Source: Shewanella glacialipiscicola (GTDB taxonomy: Bacteria; Pseudomonadota; Gammaproteobacteria; Enterobacterales; Shewanellaceae). Taken from it: 64,000 bases of DNA. The translations under genes and the position numbers were made by a program. The notes beneath the pieces were generated by a model. It worked only from the letters and a program-made list of their open reading frames with translations, made no database searches and was not told the origin of the DNA. Positions 33,895-45,502 of this stretch are shown in pieces. Each line of letters opens with the position of its first letter. Positions within the stretch are counted from its first letter, which is position 1. The stretch spans positions 1-64,000 of the forward strand of contig NZ_JAKILU010000013.1 in the NCBI RefSeq assembly GCF_023283485.1. The letters are read 5' to 3'.

Positions 33895-34612
33895 TGATCA
33901 AAAAACGCCTCATCGTTCTGCCTCACTATTTTCCTCTTCTAAATTAATGGGTACTGCCGCTAGCGGTGTTCCTAGCCGTGGCCTGTTTGTTATCGAACTG
34001 GTTTTTGCCTTATTGATCACCCGTATTCCTTATTTAAGCGTGCCGTTTAAATGGCTCGAAAGTTATTTTCATGAATTATCCCACGGTATTGCGACTATTT
34101 TAAGTTCGGGCATTGTCAGCCATATTCAGCTATTTCCTAATGGTGCTGGCTTTTGCTTTAGCCAAGGGGGGGCGCCGCTATTGATTGGTTTTGCGGGGTA
34201 TTTCGGCGCGGCTTGTTGGGGATATTTAATCTACTTACTCGCGACTTGGCCAAAGGGGATCCGTGTGAGCTTTGCCTTACTGGGCGCTTTAGTGGTGCTA
34301 AGCGGCTTACTTTGGGGCAGAGATCTTCTCACATTAGCTATTTTAGCCGTGTTGACCATCATTTTGTTATTACCGCTAAGACTCAGCCAAAACAAAATCT
34401 TGACCCAGTTTTTACGTATAATTGGTTTAATGATCATGCTCAATGCGTTGGCAAGTCCGACGGTGTTGCTAGGACTTGGTCAAGGGGATGCGGTGATGTT
34501 GGCTGAGCGTTCTTGGATCCCCGCTTGGATTTGGGTCGGTATGTGGTTATTAAGTAGCATCTGCGCTTTATATTTCGCATGGCGCCGTGTGGATAAAGCG
34601 GCTAACGGTTAG
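33887..34612 (+). CDS. M50-like membrane metallopeptidase
   Basis: This 241-residue membrane protein has five or six predicted transmembrane helices and an HExxH zinc motif at the end of the first helical region (YFHELSHGIATIL), typical of the M50 site-2 protease clan (M50B-like). It contains no PDZ domain. A typical second-site NPDG-like motif is not obvious, so catalysis is probable but not certain. The ATG at 33887 overlaps the preceding stop. A start at 33839 would only add residues shared with the upstream frame. Confidence 0.8.
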   Translation: MLDDQKTPHRSASLFSSSKLMGTAASGVPSRGLFVIELVFALLITRIPYLSVPFKWLESYFHELSHGIATILSSGIVSHIQLFPNGAGFCFSQGGAPLLIGFAGYFGAACWGYLIYLLATWPKGIRVSFALLGALVVLSGLLWGRDLLTLAILAVLTIILLLPLRLSQNKILTQFLRIIGLMIMLNALASPTVLLGLGQGDAVMLAERSWIPAWIWVGMWLLSSICALYFAWRRVDKAANG

Positions 34613-34822
34613 TTCTCAATGCTTATTAAAACCTTTGATATATGATGCCGTATCCATACGTTTACCACTATTCCCTCGATTCATTTACGCCAATGTTATT
34701 AAGCTCATCATGTTGAGCTTTAACAACTTAAGTGACCGAAAGCGCGGCTTCTATACTTCTATTCCTTGGATTTTAACGCATTGGCTGCTAGCTTAGGCCT
34801 TCGGTATCCATGGAGAATTAAA

Positions 34823-35635
34823 ATGAAAAAAGTCACCTTAGTTGCCAGCTTACTTATGGCCGGTTTATGTTCCAGTGTAACCTACGCAGATGAAAGTTTA
34901 GATAAGGCTCTAAAAAGCGATTTTCGTCAGGCTAAAAATGCCAGCCGCGATGTTTATCGTCACCCCGCAGAAACCTTACGCTTTTTTGGCATTGCCCCAA
35001 CACAGACAGTGATTGAACTTTGGCCTGGTAATGGCTGGTATAGCGAAATATTAGGACCTTATTTAGCCAAAGAAGGCCATTATATCGCAGCTAGTTTTGA
35101 AACTGCGCCTGCAACAGATACTCCCGGAAATCGTTATCGTGCTAATGCGGGCACTAAGTATGCAGCGTGGATGACGGCTAATAAAGATGCTCTCGGTAAT
35201 GCCACAATAATTACGTTTGATCCGCCATATAAGATGGATTTAGGTGCCGATGGCAGTGCTGATCTGGTATTAACTTTCCGTAATTTGCACAACTGGGCAT
35301 CTGCGGATCAGCTCGATAATGTGTTTGCTGCCTCATATAAAGTGTTAAAGGATGGCGGTATTTTTGGCGTAGTAGAACATAGAGCGAATGAAGGGATGAG
35401 CCTTAGCACGGGTTATATGAATCAAACCAGTATGATTGATTTAGCTAAGAAAGTAGGTTTTACCTTAGTTGAAACTTCAGAAATTAATGCCAATCCAAAA
35501 GATACTAAGGATTATGCTAAAGGTGTTTGGGCTTTACCGCCATCATTTGGCTTGGGTGATAGTGATAAAGAAAAATACCAAGCGATCGGTGAAAGTGACC
35601 GTATGACCCTTAAATTCGTCAAAAAATCATCTTAA
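34823..35635 (+). CDS. Exported methyltransferase-like protein
   Basis: This 270-residue protein has a clear signal peptide (MKKVTLVASLLMAGLCSSV, cut near TYA) followed by a class I methyltransferase fold: motif I VIELWPGNGWYSEIL, and motif IV-like DLVLTFRNLHNW. SAM is made in the cytoplasm, so an exported copy is odd; it may bind another ligand. The ATG at 34823 follows GGAG by seven bases; the start at 34766 would hide the signal peptide. It is 21 bases before the hydrolase gene and may be co-transcribed with it. Confidence 0.85.
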   Translation: MKKVTLVASLLMAGLCSSVTYADESLDKALKSDFRQAKNASRDVYRHPAETLRFFGIAPTQTVIELWPGNGWYSEILGPYLAKEGHYIAASFETAPATDTPGNRYRANAGTKYAAWMTANKDALGNATIITFDPPYKMDLGADGSADLVLTFRNLHNWASADQLDNVFAASYKVLKDGGIFGVVEHRANEGMSLSTGYMNQTSMIDLAKKVGFTLVETSEINANPKDTKDYAKGVWALPPSFGLGDSDKEKYQAIGESDRMTLKFVKKSS

Positions 35636-35656
35636 TCGGCTGACATTAGAGGCATT

Positions 35657-36520
35657 ATGTGGCAATCTCTCGCCCCCCAAAATCAAATTGAATTTGTATT
35701 ACCCCATATTAGGCTCTCGGGGCGATTATGGGGGGCGAAGGATAAACCGTTACTACTTGCCTTACATGGCTGGTTAGACAATGCCAACAGTTTTGAGCCT
35801 TTAGCCGCGTATTTACTTGAGTACCAAATTCTCGCGATTGATTGGCCAGGGCACGGTTTTTCGGCGCATAGGCCGGGCCATTATCCCTTGCATTGGGTTG
35901 ATTATTTGTATGATTTAGATGTGTTGTTAACTGTTTTACCGCAAAAGCCCATTGCGATAATCGGACATTCACTTGGGGGAATAATAGCCTCGGCTTACAC
36001 TGCCACCTTTCCTGAAAAGGTTAATAAGCTGGTATTAATTGAAGCCTTGAGTCCACTGTCTGAGCCAGCAACGCAAGCTAAGGCTCGATTGAGGAAAAGC
36101 TTCTACCAACATGAGAAATATTTAACGCAGCAGCATCGGCAAATAAAGAGTTATGACAGTATCGACATTGCAATAAAGGCGAGGGCGCATTTAACGGGAT
36201 TGGCTGAGCCTTGGTGTCGTCTATTACTTGAGCGCAATATGCAGCCAGAAGGTGAAGGCGTGAGTTGGCGTAGTGATCCACGGTTGAGGTTTGATTCACC
36301 CCAGCGTATCACTTTTGCCCAAGTTGATGCCTTAATGCAGGATATCTCGGTGGATACTTTGCTGGTTTGTGGAACGCAAGGCTTTAAGCAGTTACAGAGT
36401 GCAATCCCTAAGGCTCGAACGTGGTTTAAGCATTTGTCTGAACATATTATTGAGGGCGATCACCACGTACACATGGGTAATGCAGCAAGCGTTGCTCGCT
36501 TGACCGAAGAATTCGTTTAA
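35657..36520 (+). CDS. Alpha/beta hydrolase
   Basis: The 287-residue protein is an alpha/beta-hydrolase: oxyanion region LALHGWLDNANSFEPLA, nucleophile elbow GHSLGGIIA with the catalytic Ser, and a C-terminal His in GDHHVHMG. There is no signal peptide. The substrate is unknown, probably a small ester or thioester. It follows the exported methyltransferase-like gene after 21 bases. Confidence 0.9.
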   Translation: MWQSLAPQNQIEFVLPHIRLSGRLWGAKDKPLLLALHGWLDNANSFEPLAAYLLEYQILAIDWPGHGFSAHRPGHYPLHWVDYLYDLDVLLTVLPQKPIAIIGHSLGGIIASAYTATFPEKVNKLVLIEALSPLSEPATQAKARLRKSFYQHEKYLTQQHRQIKSYDSIDIAIKARAHLTGLAEPWCRLLLERNMQPEGEGVSWRSDPRLRFDSPQRITFAQVDALMQDISVDTLLVCGTQGFKQLQSAIPKARTWFKHLSEHIIEGDHHVHMGNAASVARLTEEFV

Positions 36521-36535
36521 TGCTTAACTTTTTAG

Positions 36536-36576
36536 TCACATAAAAAGGCACTAGGTTTTTTGTTTTTTTTATGTGA
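36536..36576 (+). terminator. AT-rich hairpin after hydrolase gene
   Basis: TCACATAAAAA and TTTTTATGTGA form an 11-bp AT-rich stem 15 bases after the stop. The loop is T-rich but there is no T-tail after the stem, so it is a weak candidate. Confidence 0.3.
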
Positions 36577-36724
36577 TGATGATCAAAATTAAAACGCTCG
36601 TATGATTTTTGACGAGTAAATCAATAACTATAAAATGTAAGCCGGTATTTTAACTCGGTATTTATCGAGTATTGACGCTTGTATGGATATTGTTTCCACA
36701 GTTGTGGAGATTTAGGAGAGAGTA

Positions 36725-38398
36725 GTGGATCAGCCTTGGATTAATCATTTGCCAAAAGATGTGCCTGCTGAAATAAATGTTGAACAATACTCATCGCTCG
36801 TCGATATGTTCGAGACTGCGGTGACTAAGTATGAAGATCAACCTGCATTTATCAACATGGGTGCCACGTTAACCTATCGCAAATTGGAAGAACGTAGCCG
36901 CGCATTTGCTGCATATTTACAAAATGAATTAAAACTTGAAAAGGGCGATCGTGTTGCTTTAATGATGCCAAATTTATTGCAATATCCCATTGCACTATTT
37001 GGTGTATTGCGTGCCGGTATGGTGGTGGTTAACGTTAACCCGCTTTATACCCCACGCGAACTGAAACATCAGTTGATTGACTCGGGTGCTAAAGCCATTG
37101 TTGTCGTGTCAAACTTTGCTCGTACCCTCGAAGAAGTCGTCGATCAAACCCCAATCAAAAGTGTGATCATTACCCGTCTTGGTGACCAATTAAGTGCGCC
37201 TAAACGTACCTTAGTGAACTTTGTAGTGAAGTACATTAAAAAATTAGTGCCAAAATACGATTTACCCCACGCTTTATCGATGCGCGATACCCTATCAAGG
37301 GGGCGTCGAATGCAGTACATCAAACCTGAAGTCACTAACGCAGACTTGGCTTTTTTACAATATACAGGTGGCACTACTGGGGTCTCTAAAGGCGCTATGC
37401 TGACCCATGGCAATATCGTGGCTAACGTGTTGCAGGCTGATGGCGCTTATTCTCCAGCCTTAGACGATGGCAGCGAGTTTGTCGTTACTGCGTTGCCGCT
37501 GTATCACATATTTGCGTTGACGGTGAATTGCTTACTGTTTTTACACAAAGGCAGCCAAAATTTACTCATCACCAACCCACGCGATATTCCAGGGTTTGTG
37601 GCTGAATTAAAAAAATATCCTTTCACCGCATTGACTGGGGTAAATACCTTATTTAATGCCTTAGTCAATAGTGAGGATTTTGCTGAGCTTGATTTCACTG
37701 GCTTAAAACTGTCTATCGGCGGCGGTATGGCGGTGCAGAAAGCGGTAGCGGATAAATGGCAAGCTCTCACTAAAACTCGTTTACTCGAAGGTTATGGCCT
37801 GACGGAAGCGTCACCTTTATTAACGTGTTGCCCTTATGATTTAGCGGGTTACAACGGCTCTATCGGCTTTCCTGCGCCCTCTACACTGATCCAAATCCGT
37901 GATGACGATGGTAACGTGTTAGCGCAAGGCGAAAAAGGCGAACTGTTTGGCAAAGGCCCACAGGTAATGAAAGGCTATTGGCAACGTCCAGAAGAAACTG
38001 CCAAAGTGATAGACGTTGATGGTTGGTTAGCCACGGGCGATATCGGTTATATGGATGAAAAAGGTTTCTTCTATATTGTTGATCGTAAAAAAGACATGAT
38101 CTTAGTTTCAGGCTTTAACGTATTCCCAAATGAAGTGGAAGAAGTTATCGCTATGCATCCAAAAGTTATCGAAGTGGCTGCGGTAGGTGTACCAAACGAA
38201 GCTAGCGGCGAGTTAGTTAAGGTATTTGTGGTGGCAAAAGATAAATCTTTAACTGCAGAGGACATCATTAAGCATTGCCGTATTCATTTAACGGGATATA
38301 AAGTGCCGAAGCTGGTAGAATTTAGGGACGAGTTACCTAAAACTAACGTGGGTAAAATCTTGCGACGAGAGCTTAGAGACGAAGTTAAGCACGCGTAA
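36725..38398 (+). CDS. fadD: Long-chain fatty-acid-CoA ligase
   Basis: This 557-residue acyl-CoA synthetase activates long-chain fatty acids with ATP and CoA at the inner membrane for beta-oxidation. The AMP-binding signature [18 protein letters not shown] is present, then [12 protein letters not shown], and the C-terminal motifs GWLATGDIG and [18 protein letters not shown] with the catalytic Lys in [12 protein letters not shown]. The start is GTG at 36725, preceded by TTTAGGAGAGA. It is not clustered with other fad genes. No clear FadR or PsrA site was identified. Confidence 0.94.
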   Translation: MDQPWINHLPKDVPAEINVEQYSSLVDMFETAVTKYEDQPAFINMGATLTYRKLEERSRAFAAYLQNELKLEKGDRVALMMPNLLQYPIALFGVLRAGMVVVNVNPLYTPRELKHQLIDSGAKAIVVVSNFARTLEEVVDQTPIKSVIITRLGDQLSAPKRTLVNFVVKYIKKLVPKYDLPHALSMRDTLSRGRRMQYIKPEVTNADLAFLQYTGGTTGVSKGAMLTHGNIVANVLQADGAYSPALDDGSEFVVTALPLYHIFALTVNCLLFLHKGSQNLLITNPRDIPGFVAELKKYPFTALTGVNTLFNALVNSEDFAELDFTGLKLSIGGGMAVQKAVADKWQALTKTRLLEGYGLTEASPLLTCCPYDLAGYNGSIGFPAPSTLIQIRDDDGNVLAQGEKGELFGKGPQVMKGYWQRPEETAKVIDVDGWLATGDIGYMDEKGFFYIVDRKKDMILVSGFNVFPNEVEEVIAMHPKVIEVAAVGVPNEASGELVKVFVVAKDKSLTAEDIIKHCRIHLTGYKVPKLVEFRDELPKTNVGKILRRELRDEVKHA

Positions 38399-38403
38399 GA
38401 TTG

Positions 38404-38423
38404 AAGCCGGCATTTGCCGGCTT
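38404..38423 (+). terminator. Terminator after fadD
   Basis: AAGCCGGCA and TGCCGGCTT form a 9-bp GC-rich stem with a two-base loop followed by TTGTTTTT. It lies six bases after the fadD stop and just before the rnd start region. Confidence 0.88.
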
Positions 38424-38468
38424 TTGTTTTTATGGACTGTGACTGACCCACAGGATCTGGAGAAGAAT

Positions 38469-39578
38469 TTGTCAGCGTTTCAATATGTGAGTGATGAAGC
38501 TAGCCTTAATGCCCTCGTTGCCCAATACCAACAGAGTAAAATACTCGTCTTAGACACCGAGTTTGTTCGTACCCGTACTTATTATGCCAAGTTAGGTTTA
38601 ATTCAAGCCTATGACGGTAAAACCTTAGCCTTAATTGATCCGGTTGCATTACCGGATTTATCACAGTTTTGGGCGCTGTTATCAGATCCTAATATTATTA
38701 AGCTAGTGCATTCTTGTAGCGAAGATTTAGAAGTCTTTGCCCATTACGGTATATGTCAGCCCACGCCGTTATTTGATAGCCAAATAGCCGCCTCGTTATG
38801 TGGTATGGGTCATGGGGTGGGTTATGCCAAATTGGTTGAAACTTGCCTTGGTGAAATCATTGATAAAGGCGAGTCGCGTACCGATTGGATGCGCCGTCCG
38901 TTAACTGAAGCGCAGCTCAGCTATGCCGCTAATGACGTATTATATTTATATCAACTCTATCCTCAGCTTGAAGCTAAACTCAGTGATCAAGGGCGTTTAG
39001 CTTGGTTATACGAAGAAGGGGAGCGAATGACTCAGGGCAGGCTTGCTGATCCCGATCCCGACACCGCTTATTTGAAAGTTAAAAATGCTTTTCAGCTAAC
39101 CGAAATTCAATTGGCCTATCTTAAAGTGCTGGCTAAATGGCGCCTTGAAAAAGCCTTAGTACGTGATTTAGCCTTAGGTTTTGTCGTTAAAGATCATGGC
39201 CTTATCGCCTTAGCTAAGAAGCAACCTAAAACATCGGCTGATTTATTTAAGCTTAATGATTTAACTGAGCAGGAAAAACGTATACACGGCAAAGACCTAC
39301 TACGTGTATTACAAACCGCTGACTTAGTAAATTTACCTGAATTAGTCGATGTGTTAGCGTTAAAACCGGGTTATAAATCGGCCTTCAAAGCCATTAAAAA
39401 CTGCTTAGTTGAGTTGTGTGAACAGCATGATGTACCGCAGGAAATGCTCGGTTCTAAACGTCATATTCATGAGTTTTTGCAATGGCGTTGGGATAAGCAA
39501 CAAGGGGATTTACCCGCAGTATTATGCGGTTGGCGAGGTGAATTAGCCGCTGAATCTCTAGCAAAGCTTGAAGTCTAG
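38469..39578 (+). CDS. rnd: Ribonuclease D
   Basis: This 369-residue 3'-5' exoribonuclease trims tRNA 3' ends and other stable RNAs. The DEDDy catalytic residues are visible: LDTEFVRTRTYY, the Asp in HSCSEDLEVF, and the Tyr and Asp in YAANDVLYLYQLY. A C-terminal HRDC domain follows. The TTG at 38469, with GGAG six bases upstream, gives the normal family length. A frame start at 38424 lies in the fadD terminator T-tract and is unlikely. TTG starts are also usual for rnd in enterics. Confidence 0.9.
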   Translation: MSAFQYVSDEASLNALVAQYQQSKILVLDTEFVRTRTYYAKLGLIQAYDGKTLALIDPVALPDLSQFWALLSDPNIIKLVHSCSEDLEVFAHYGICQPTPLFDSQIAASLCGMGHGVGYAKLVETCLGEIIDKGESRTDWMRRPLTEAQLSYAANDVLYLYQLYPQLEAKLSDQGRLAWLYEEGERMTQGRLADPDPDTAYLKVKNAFQLTEIQLAYLKVLAKWRLEKALVRDLALGFVVKDHGLIALAKKQPKTSADLFKLNDLTEQEKRIHGKDLLRVLQTADLVNLPELVDVLALKPGYKSAFKAIKNCLVELCEQHDVPQEMLGSKRHIHEFLQWRWDKQQGDLPAVLCGWRGELAAESLAKLEV

Positions 39579-39616
39579 TAGCTTAAGCGTTTGAAATGAT
39601 ATTTGAAAGTAACCAA

Positions 39617-39652
39617 CAAAAGCATCATCTTCGACAGAAGATGATGCTTTTG
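39617..39652. terminator. Bidirectional terminator between rnd and minE
   Basis: A perfect 15-bp stem (39617-39631 with 39638-39652) of CAAAAGCATCATCTT has a six-base loop between the convergent genes. Confidence 0.85.
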
Positions 39653-39669
39653 TATTGCCGACGTATCAC

Positions 39670-39927
39670 TTATCTGTCAGGTAAAGTGACGTTTAACTCA
39701 AGCACTGACAAGTTATCGTCGTTTTGATCTAACTGTACAGAAACTTGATCATCAGAAATCTGCACATATTTACGAATAACGGCAATAATTTCTTGTTTCA
39801 TCTGCGGGAAATAATCGGGAGTGTCCCTTTGTCCACGTTGATGAGCCACGATGATCTGTAGGCGCTCTTTTGCCATTACCGCAGTGCTAGGCTTTTTCTT
39901 GCTTTTGAAATAGTCGAGTAAAGACAT
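39670..39927 (-). CDS. minE: Cell division topological factor MinE
   Basis: The 85-residue protein confines MinCD to the cell poles by driving MinD ATP hydrolysis. The N-terminal amphipathic segment ([16 protein letters not shown]) and the anti-MinCD helix ([12 protein letters not shown]) are present. It is the last gene of minC-minD-minE, two bases after minD. Confidence 0.95.
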   Translation of the reverse strand: MSLLDYFKSKKKPSTAVMAKERLQIIVAHQRGQRDTPDYFPQMKQEIIAVIRKYVQISDDQVSVQLDQNDDNLSVLELNVTLPDR

Positions 39928-39929
39928 AA

Positions 39930-40739
39930 TTAGCTACCAAATATCCGTTGTAAGAAACCTTTCTTTTCTTCCGTAATAAAGCGTACTGGAATATGTTCGC
40001 CCAGTAAACGCGCGACTGTGTCACTGTAGGCTAAGCCGGCATCACTTTCTTGATCGATAATCACAGGCACGCCTGAGTTAGAGGCCTTCAGTACCGATTG
40101 TGACTCTGGGATAACACCAAGTAATTCAATCGCTAGGATCTCTTGAACATCATCCACACTTAACATTTCACCGGATTTTACACGGCTAGGCGAATAACGA
40201 GTCAGCAGTAAGTATTCTTTTATTGGCTCGAGATTTTGCTCTGCGCGGCGTGATTTACTTTGCAGCATACCTAAAATACGGTCTGAGTCGCGCACTGAAC
40301 TGACTTCTGGGTTGGTGGTCACAATGGCAATATCGGCAAAATACAGTGCCATCATCGCGCCTTGTTCAATCCCCGCTGGTGAGTCACATATAATAAATTC
40401 AAAATCTTTGGCCAAATCGTCTAAAACGCGACCCACGCCTTCTTTAGTTAATGCTTCTTTATCGCGGGTTTGCGACGCGGGTAAAATAAATAATTTATCG
40501 CAACGTTTATCTTTAATCAGTGCTTGGTTTAAATTGGCTTCGCCATTGATAACATTGACGAAGTCATAAACCACACGCCGCTCGCACCCCATGATCAAGT
40601 CTAAATTTCGTAAGCCGATATCGAAATCGATAACTACGGTTTTGTGTCCTTGCATAGCAAGACCAGTGGCAATCGCAGCACTCGATGTGGTTTTACCTAC
40701 GCCGCCTTTTCCTGAAGTGACAACAATAATTTGTGCCAT
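39930..40739 (-). CDS. minD: Septum site-determining ATPase MinD
   Basis: The 269-residue protein is the membrane-cycling ATPase that carries MinC. It has the deviant Walker A motif [31 protein letters not shown], and the C-terminal amphipathic membrane helix [10 protein letters not shown]. The ATG at 40739 matches the family; an upstream ATG at 40802 would overlap minC and add 21 unrelated residues. Confidence 0.97.
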   Translation of the reverse strand: MAQIIVVTSGKGGVGKTTSSAAIATGLAMQGHKTVVIDFDIGLRNLDLIMGCERRVVYDFVNVINGEANLNQALIKDKRCDKLFILPASQTRDKEALTKEGVGRVLDDLAKDFEFIICDSPAGIEQGAMMALYFADIAIVTTNPEVSSVRDSDRILGMLQSKSRRAEQNLEPIKEYLLLTRYSPSRVKSGEMLSVDDVQEILAIELLGVIPESQSVLKASNSGVPVIIDQESDAGLAYSDTVARLLGEHIPVRFITEEKKGFLQRIFGS

Positions 40740-40767
40740 GTTTCTCTCTGTCCTTTGTTCTGCCATA

Positions 40768-41433
40768 TTAGAGGGGCAATGATTCAACCATAAGCGACTC
40801 ACCGTTTAGGCGAATGCAGCCGCTTTTATCTGAGCTATGTTGTTGTAGATTTTCAGCGAGCCAATATTGTCCAGCTATTGAAACGAGTTCGGCCTCTAGA
40901 GAGTGGGCAATGATAACGGCGCTGGTATCGCCCGCCGCGCCCGCCATGGCTTTTCCTCGTAATGCGCCGTAGATATGAATGCTACCATCTGCGATGACTT
41001 CTGCGCCATTGCCTACCGCACCAAATATGATTAAATCACCGTTTTTTGCATAGACTTGTTGGCCTGAACGAATATTTTGCTTCACTATTTTAGTTTGACG
41101 CGGCGCTGGTGGGGGAGTACTGCTTTGTTTCCCTGCTTTAACGATGGCGAGGCCTAAATCTTTGGCCTGTTTACTGATCACGGTTGTCGCACCCGTTATG
41201 CCAACAATGACTAATTGACGTGAGATCAGTAGATCTTTTAAATCTCTCAAATTTAAGCTGTCGTGTTGAATGGCGCTTAGATTAACAACCAGAGGTGCAC
41301 CCAGAAAAAACTGAGGAGCCTGTGCTAATTTGCTGTCCAACTCATGCATCACAGCCTGTAAATCGCTGCTATTAATATGAAGCACTGAAAGAGTAAAAGA
41401 AGCGCCTTTTAACTCTACGCTAGGTTTTGACAT
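40768..41433 (-). CDS. minC: Septum inhibitor MinC
   Basis: The 221-residue protein blocks FtsZ ring assembly away from midcell. The N-terminal domain carries the [14 protein letters not shown] start and ends near residue 105. A linker precedes the C-terminal beta-helix domain that binds MinD ([20 protein letters not shown]). First gene of the leftward min operon and divergent from ycgL. Confidence 0.95.
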   Translation of the reverse strand: MSKPSVELKGASFTLSVLHINSSDLQAVMHELDSKLAQAPQFFLGAPLVVNLSAIQHDSLNLRDLKDLLISRQLVIVGITGATTVISKQAKDLGLAIVKAGKQSSTPPPAPRQTKIVKQNIRSGQQVYAKNGDLIIFGAVGNGAEVIADGSIHIYGALRGKAMAGAAGDTSAVIIAHSLEAELVSIAGQYWLAENLQQHSSDKSGCIRLNGESLMVESLPL

Positions 41434-41556
41434 CCCGGCACTATTCTCCAGAAATCATCAGCCGGTTCGCTGATTTTACAATTAAATTACTAGGCGACCA
41501 TGTTATAGTGTGCCCCAGTGACTGGCAAGTTTGAACTATTGGATATTTGTACTCTT

Positions 41557-41835
41557 ATGCTATGTGCCGTTTATAAAAGTAGTCGAAAGGCTGATACTTA
41601 TTTATTTGTGAAGAAAAGAGATTTTTTTGACGATGTTCCCGCGCCTTTAATGGAAATGTTCGGCCTACCTAAGCTGGTGATGGTGTTTCCTATAGCTAAA
41701 CGTGATGCGTTAGGTATGGCTGATATTGAAAAGGTTAGGGCTGCAATGGCCGAGAATGGTTTTTATCTACAAATTCCACCCCCTCAAATCAACTTATTGA
41801 CCGAGCATAAACTCAGTCTTGGCATTAAAGATTAA
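41557..41835 (+). CDS. ycgL: YcgL-domain protein
   Basis: This 92-residue protein of the YcgL family (PF05166) has LCAVYKSSRKADTYLFV and GFYLQIPPPQINLL. Its function is unknown. The ATG at 41557 fits the conserved domain start; an in-frame GTG at 41518 would add 13 residues. No strong ribosome site separates the two. Its place beside minC and ycgN is shared with many gammaproteobacteria. Confidence 0.88.
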   Translation: MLCAVYKSSRKADTYLFVKKRDFFDDVPAPLMEMFGLPKLVMVFPIAKRDALGMADIEKVRAAMAENGFYLQIPPPQINLLTEHKLSLGIKD

Positions 41836-41970
41836 GCCAATATGAGTACATTGTTTTTTGAACTTGTCAGTTGCTGAAAACTCGTTACGTAGAGTAAAGC
41901 TATCTAAACCTAAAATTAGTGTAAAATAGCCTGCATTACGCGGGTTTTTATTAAGAAGATATCGTTAATC

Positions 41971-42411
41971 ATGGCATTTTGGCAAAGTAAGACATTAGCG
42001 CAAATGAGTGCAACCGAGTGGGAATCCCTGTGTGATGGCTGTGGTAAATGTTGTTTAAACAAGTTGATTGATGATGAAACCGAAGACTTGTATTACACCA
42101 ATGCGGCCTGTCTTTTACTCGATCATCAAAGCGCAAGTTGCCAGCAGTACAATGACCGTTTCAGCTATGTGCCTCAATGTACTGTGATTACGATTGATAA
42201 TATTCATGAGTTGACTTGGCTGCCCGACAGCTGTGCTTATCGCCGCCTAGCGGCAGGACGTGAGCTACCGAGCTGGCATCCGCTGCTCACAGGCTCCAAA
42301 GAAGCAATGCATTTAGCGGGCATGTCTATTCAAGGCAAGGTGATTGACGAAAGACGCGTGAAAGATATTGAAGATCATATCGTGCTATGGCCGCTCAAAG
42401 ATGTGGATTAA
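41971..42411 (+). CDS. ycgN: YcgN (UPF0260) Cys-rich protein
   Basis: The 146-residue protein belongs to the YkgJ/YcgN family with a predicted metal-cluster-binding set of cysteines: [12 protein letters not shown] near the N-terminus, then AACLLLD, SCQQY, PQCTV and DSCAYR. Function is unknown; a zinc or iron-sulfur site is presumed from the family. It is a single gene 135 bases after ycgL, followed by a strong terminator. Confidence 0.92.
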   Translation: MAFWQSKTLAQMSATEWESLCDGCGKCCLNKLIDDETEDLYYTNAACLLLDHQSASCQQYNDRFSYVPQCTVITIDNIHELTWLPDSCAYRRLAAGRELPSWHPLLTGSKEAMHLAGMSIQGKVIDERRVKDIEDHIVLWPLKDVD

Positions 42412-42443
42412 TTGCTTTGCAGTCAGTTTGCTGATTAAAGAGT

Positions 42444-42480
42444 AATAAATAAGGGAGCGATTATCGCTCCCTTATTTATT
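42444..42480. terminator. Bidirectional terminator between ycgN and chemoreceptor
   Basis: A perfect 17-bp stem (42444-42460 with 42464-42480) with core GGGAGCGA and a three-base loop. A/T-rich flanks on both sides let it serve both convergent genes. Confidence 0.9.
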
Positions 42481-42513
42481 ATGGGCTTTAGATTAAAAGT
42501 GGCAAAATGATTG

Positions 42514-44034
42514 TTAGATTTTTAACCCTATCATTAGCTCATCAAGTTGTCCTGCCGTTGCTTGTAGCTCATCACAACCCGAAACCGATTGGTTGGCTGA
42601 TTGTTCCACATCGTGAGACTGGTTACGAATTTCCATTAGGTTGGTGGCAATTTCGTTAGCTACTGCCGATTGTTCGTCGGCAGAGGTTGCAATGAGCACA
42701 CTCATTTCAAACACTTTATTGCTGTGGTGAGCAATCGCATCGAGATCTTTACCTGTTTGCAATACGTGCAGCTTACCCTCATTGGCCTGAGTCACTGTAC
42801 GTGACATCACTTGGGTCAGGTTGCGTGTGCCAGATTGCAGCGATTCGATCATGGTTTTGATTTCTACCGTGGCTGTTTGAGTACGTCCCGCCAGTGTACG
42901 CACTTCATCAGCCACTACCGCAAAGCCACGCCCCTGTTCACCCGCGCGCGCCGCTTCAATTGCCGCATTGAGGGCAAGCAAGTTGGTTTGCTGGGAAATG
43001 GCATTAATGGTTGAAACCACTTCATCAATTTTGCTGGCATTATCATTGAGAATACCAACCGCATTGGAAGCGGCAGATATTTCATCCGATAACAAATCGA
43101 TAGCTTTAACTGTGGTTTCAATGTCTTTCCCGCCTGCGCTAACTTGTTGATTAGCTTCTTGGGTTTCGGCGGATGATTGCTCGGCATTGCGGGCGACTTC
43201 CTTTACTGCGGCAGTCATTTCCTCCATTGCTGTGGCTAAAGAGTCCAGATGTTGTCTCTGGTTAACCGCTAAGGATTGACCTTGCTGCGCCGTGCTACGA
43301 AAAGATGATACGACTTCACGGATTTTAGTGGTCGATTCGGCAATTTGTTTTACTAAAGTGTGTTGACGTTCTACTAAGGCATCAATACTGATGGCTAAGA
43401 TACTGAACTCATCTTTTACTTCAAAAAAGTTTAATCGCCCGGTTAAATCGCCCGATGCCGCTCGTTTTAATGCCATCACCGTAGTGTAGAGCGCGCCGCC
43501 AACGAAGGTTGAAATGTAATAGCTGAATAAAAATAATATCAATAATAATACTGCTATCAGGCCGTAAACCAATAAGTTATCTTTGGCGAGAATGGCATCA
43601 ATTTCATTGTTATCTAAGGGAATAATCGTAATCAGGTTTTGACTATTAACGGAGCTTACGGCTCTAGCTTGATGGTTACTGTCATCAATCCCACCGCCAC
43701 TACGAGCAATCGCTTGTATTTTACTGTCGGCTTCATTGATTGAAATAATACTGACATTAACTTTGTTATCGCGACTGAGCTGACTCAACACATTTTGGCG
43801 TTCTTGCTCAGACAGTCTGTTATATAAACTGCCCGTCACTTGATTTATTTGTTGTGCCACGTTTTGTAAACTATTAAGTTGCCCTTGCCGTAAAGTTTGC
43901 TGCGTTTGGTGGTTTAAGAAAAGTGCCATCCCTATAATCATTAGCATAGGGACAATGGAGAGAATAGCGAACTTAGTTTTTAAGGTCATGTGAATAAGAT
44001 ATTGATCTATCCAGCGAAATTTAACTTCTTTCAT
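42514..44034 (-). CDS. Methyl-accepting chemotaxis protein
   Basis: This 506-residue inner-membrane chemoreceptor has a first transmembrane helix at about residues 20-41, a periplasmic sensor of about 110 residues, and a second helix at about 153-175. A HAMP domain and a long coiled-coil signalling domain follow, with the hairpin tip [20 protein letters not shown] intact. It should pass a ligand signal to CheA/CheW. The short sensor domain is not of a type I can name, so the ligand is unknown. No chemotaxis partners are adjacent. Confidence 0.92.
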   Translation of the reverse strand: MKEVKFRWIDQYLIHMTLKTKFAILSIVPMLMIIGMALFLNHQTQQTLRQGQLNSLQNVAQQINQVTGSLYNRLSEQERQNVLSQLSRDNKVNVSIISINEADSKIQAIARSGGGIDDSNHQARAVSSVNSQNLITIIPLDNNEIDAILAKDNLLVYGLIAVLLLILFLFSYYISTFVGGALYTTVMALKRAASGDLTGRLNFFEVKDEFSILAISIDALVERQHTLVKQIAESTTKIREVVSSFRSTAQQGQSLAVNQRQHLDSLATAMEEMTAAVKEVARNAEQSSAETQEANQQVSAGGKDIETTVKAIDLLSDEISAASNAVGILNDNASKIDEVVSTINAISQQTNLLALNAAIEAARAGEQGRGFAVVADEVRTLAGRTQTATVEIKTMIESLQSGTRNLTQVMSRTVTQANEGKLHVLQTGKDLDAIAHHSNKVFEMSVLIATSADEQSAVANEIATNLMEIRNQSHDVEQSANQSVSGCDELQATAGQLDELMIGLKI

Positions 44035-45487
<1,453 letters not shown>

Positions 45488-45502
45488 CGGAGCTGTAATA
45501 GC

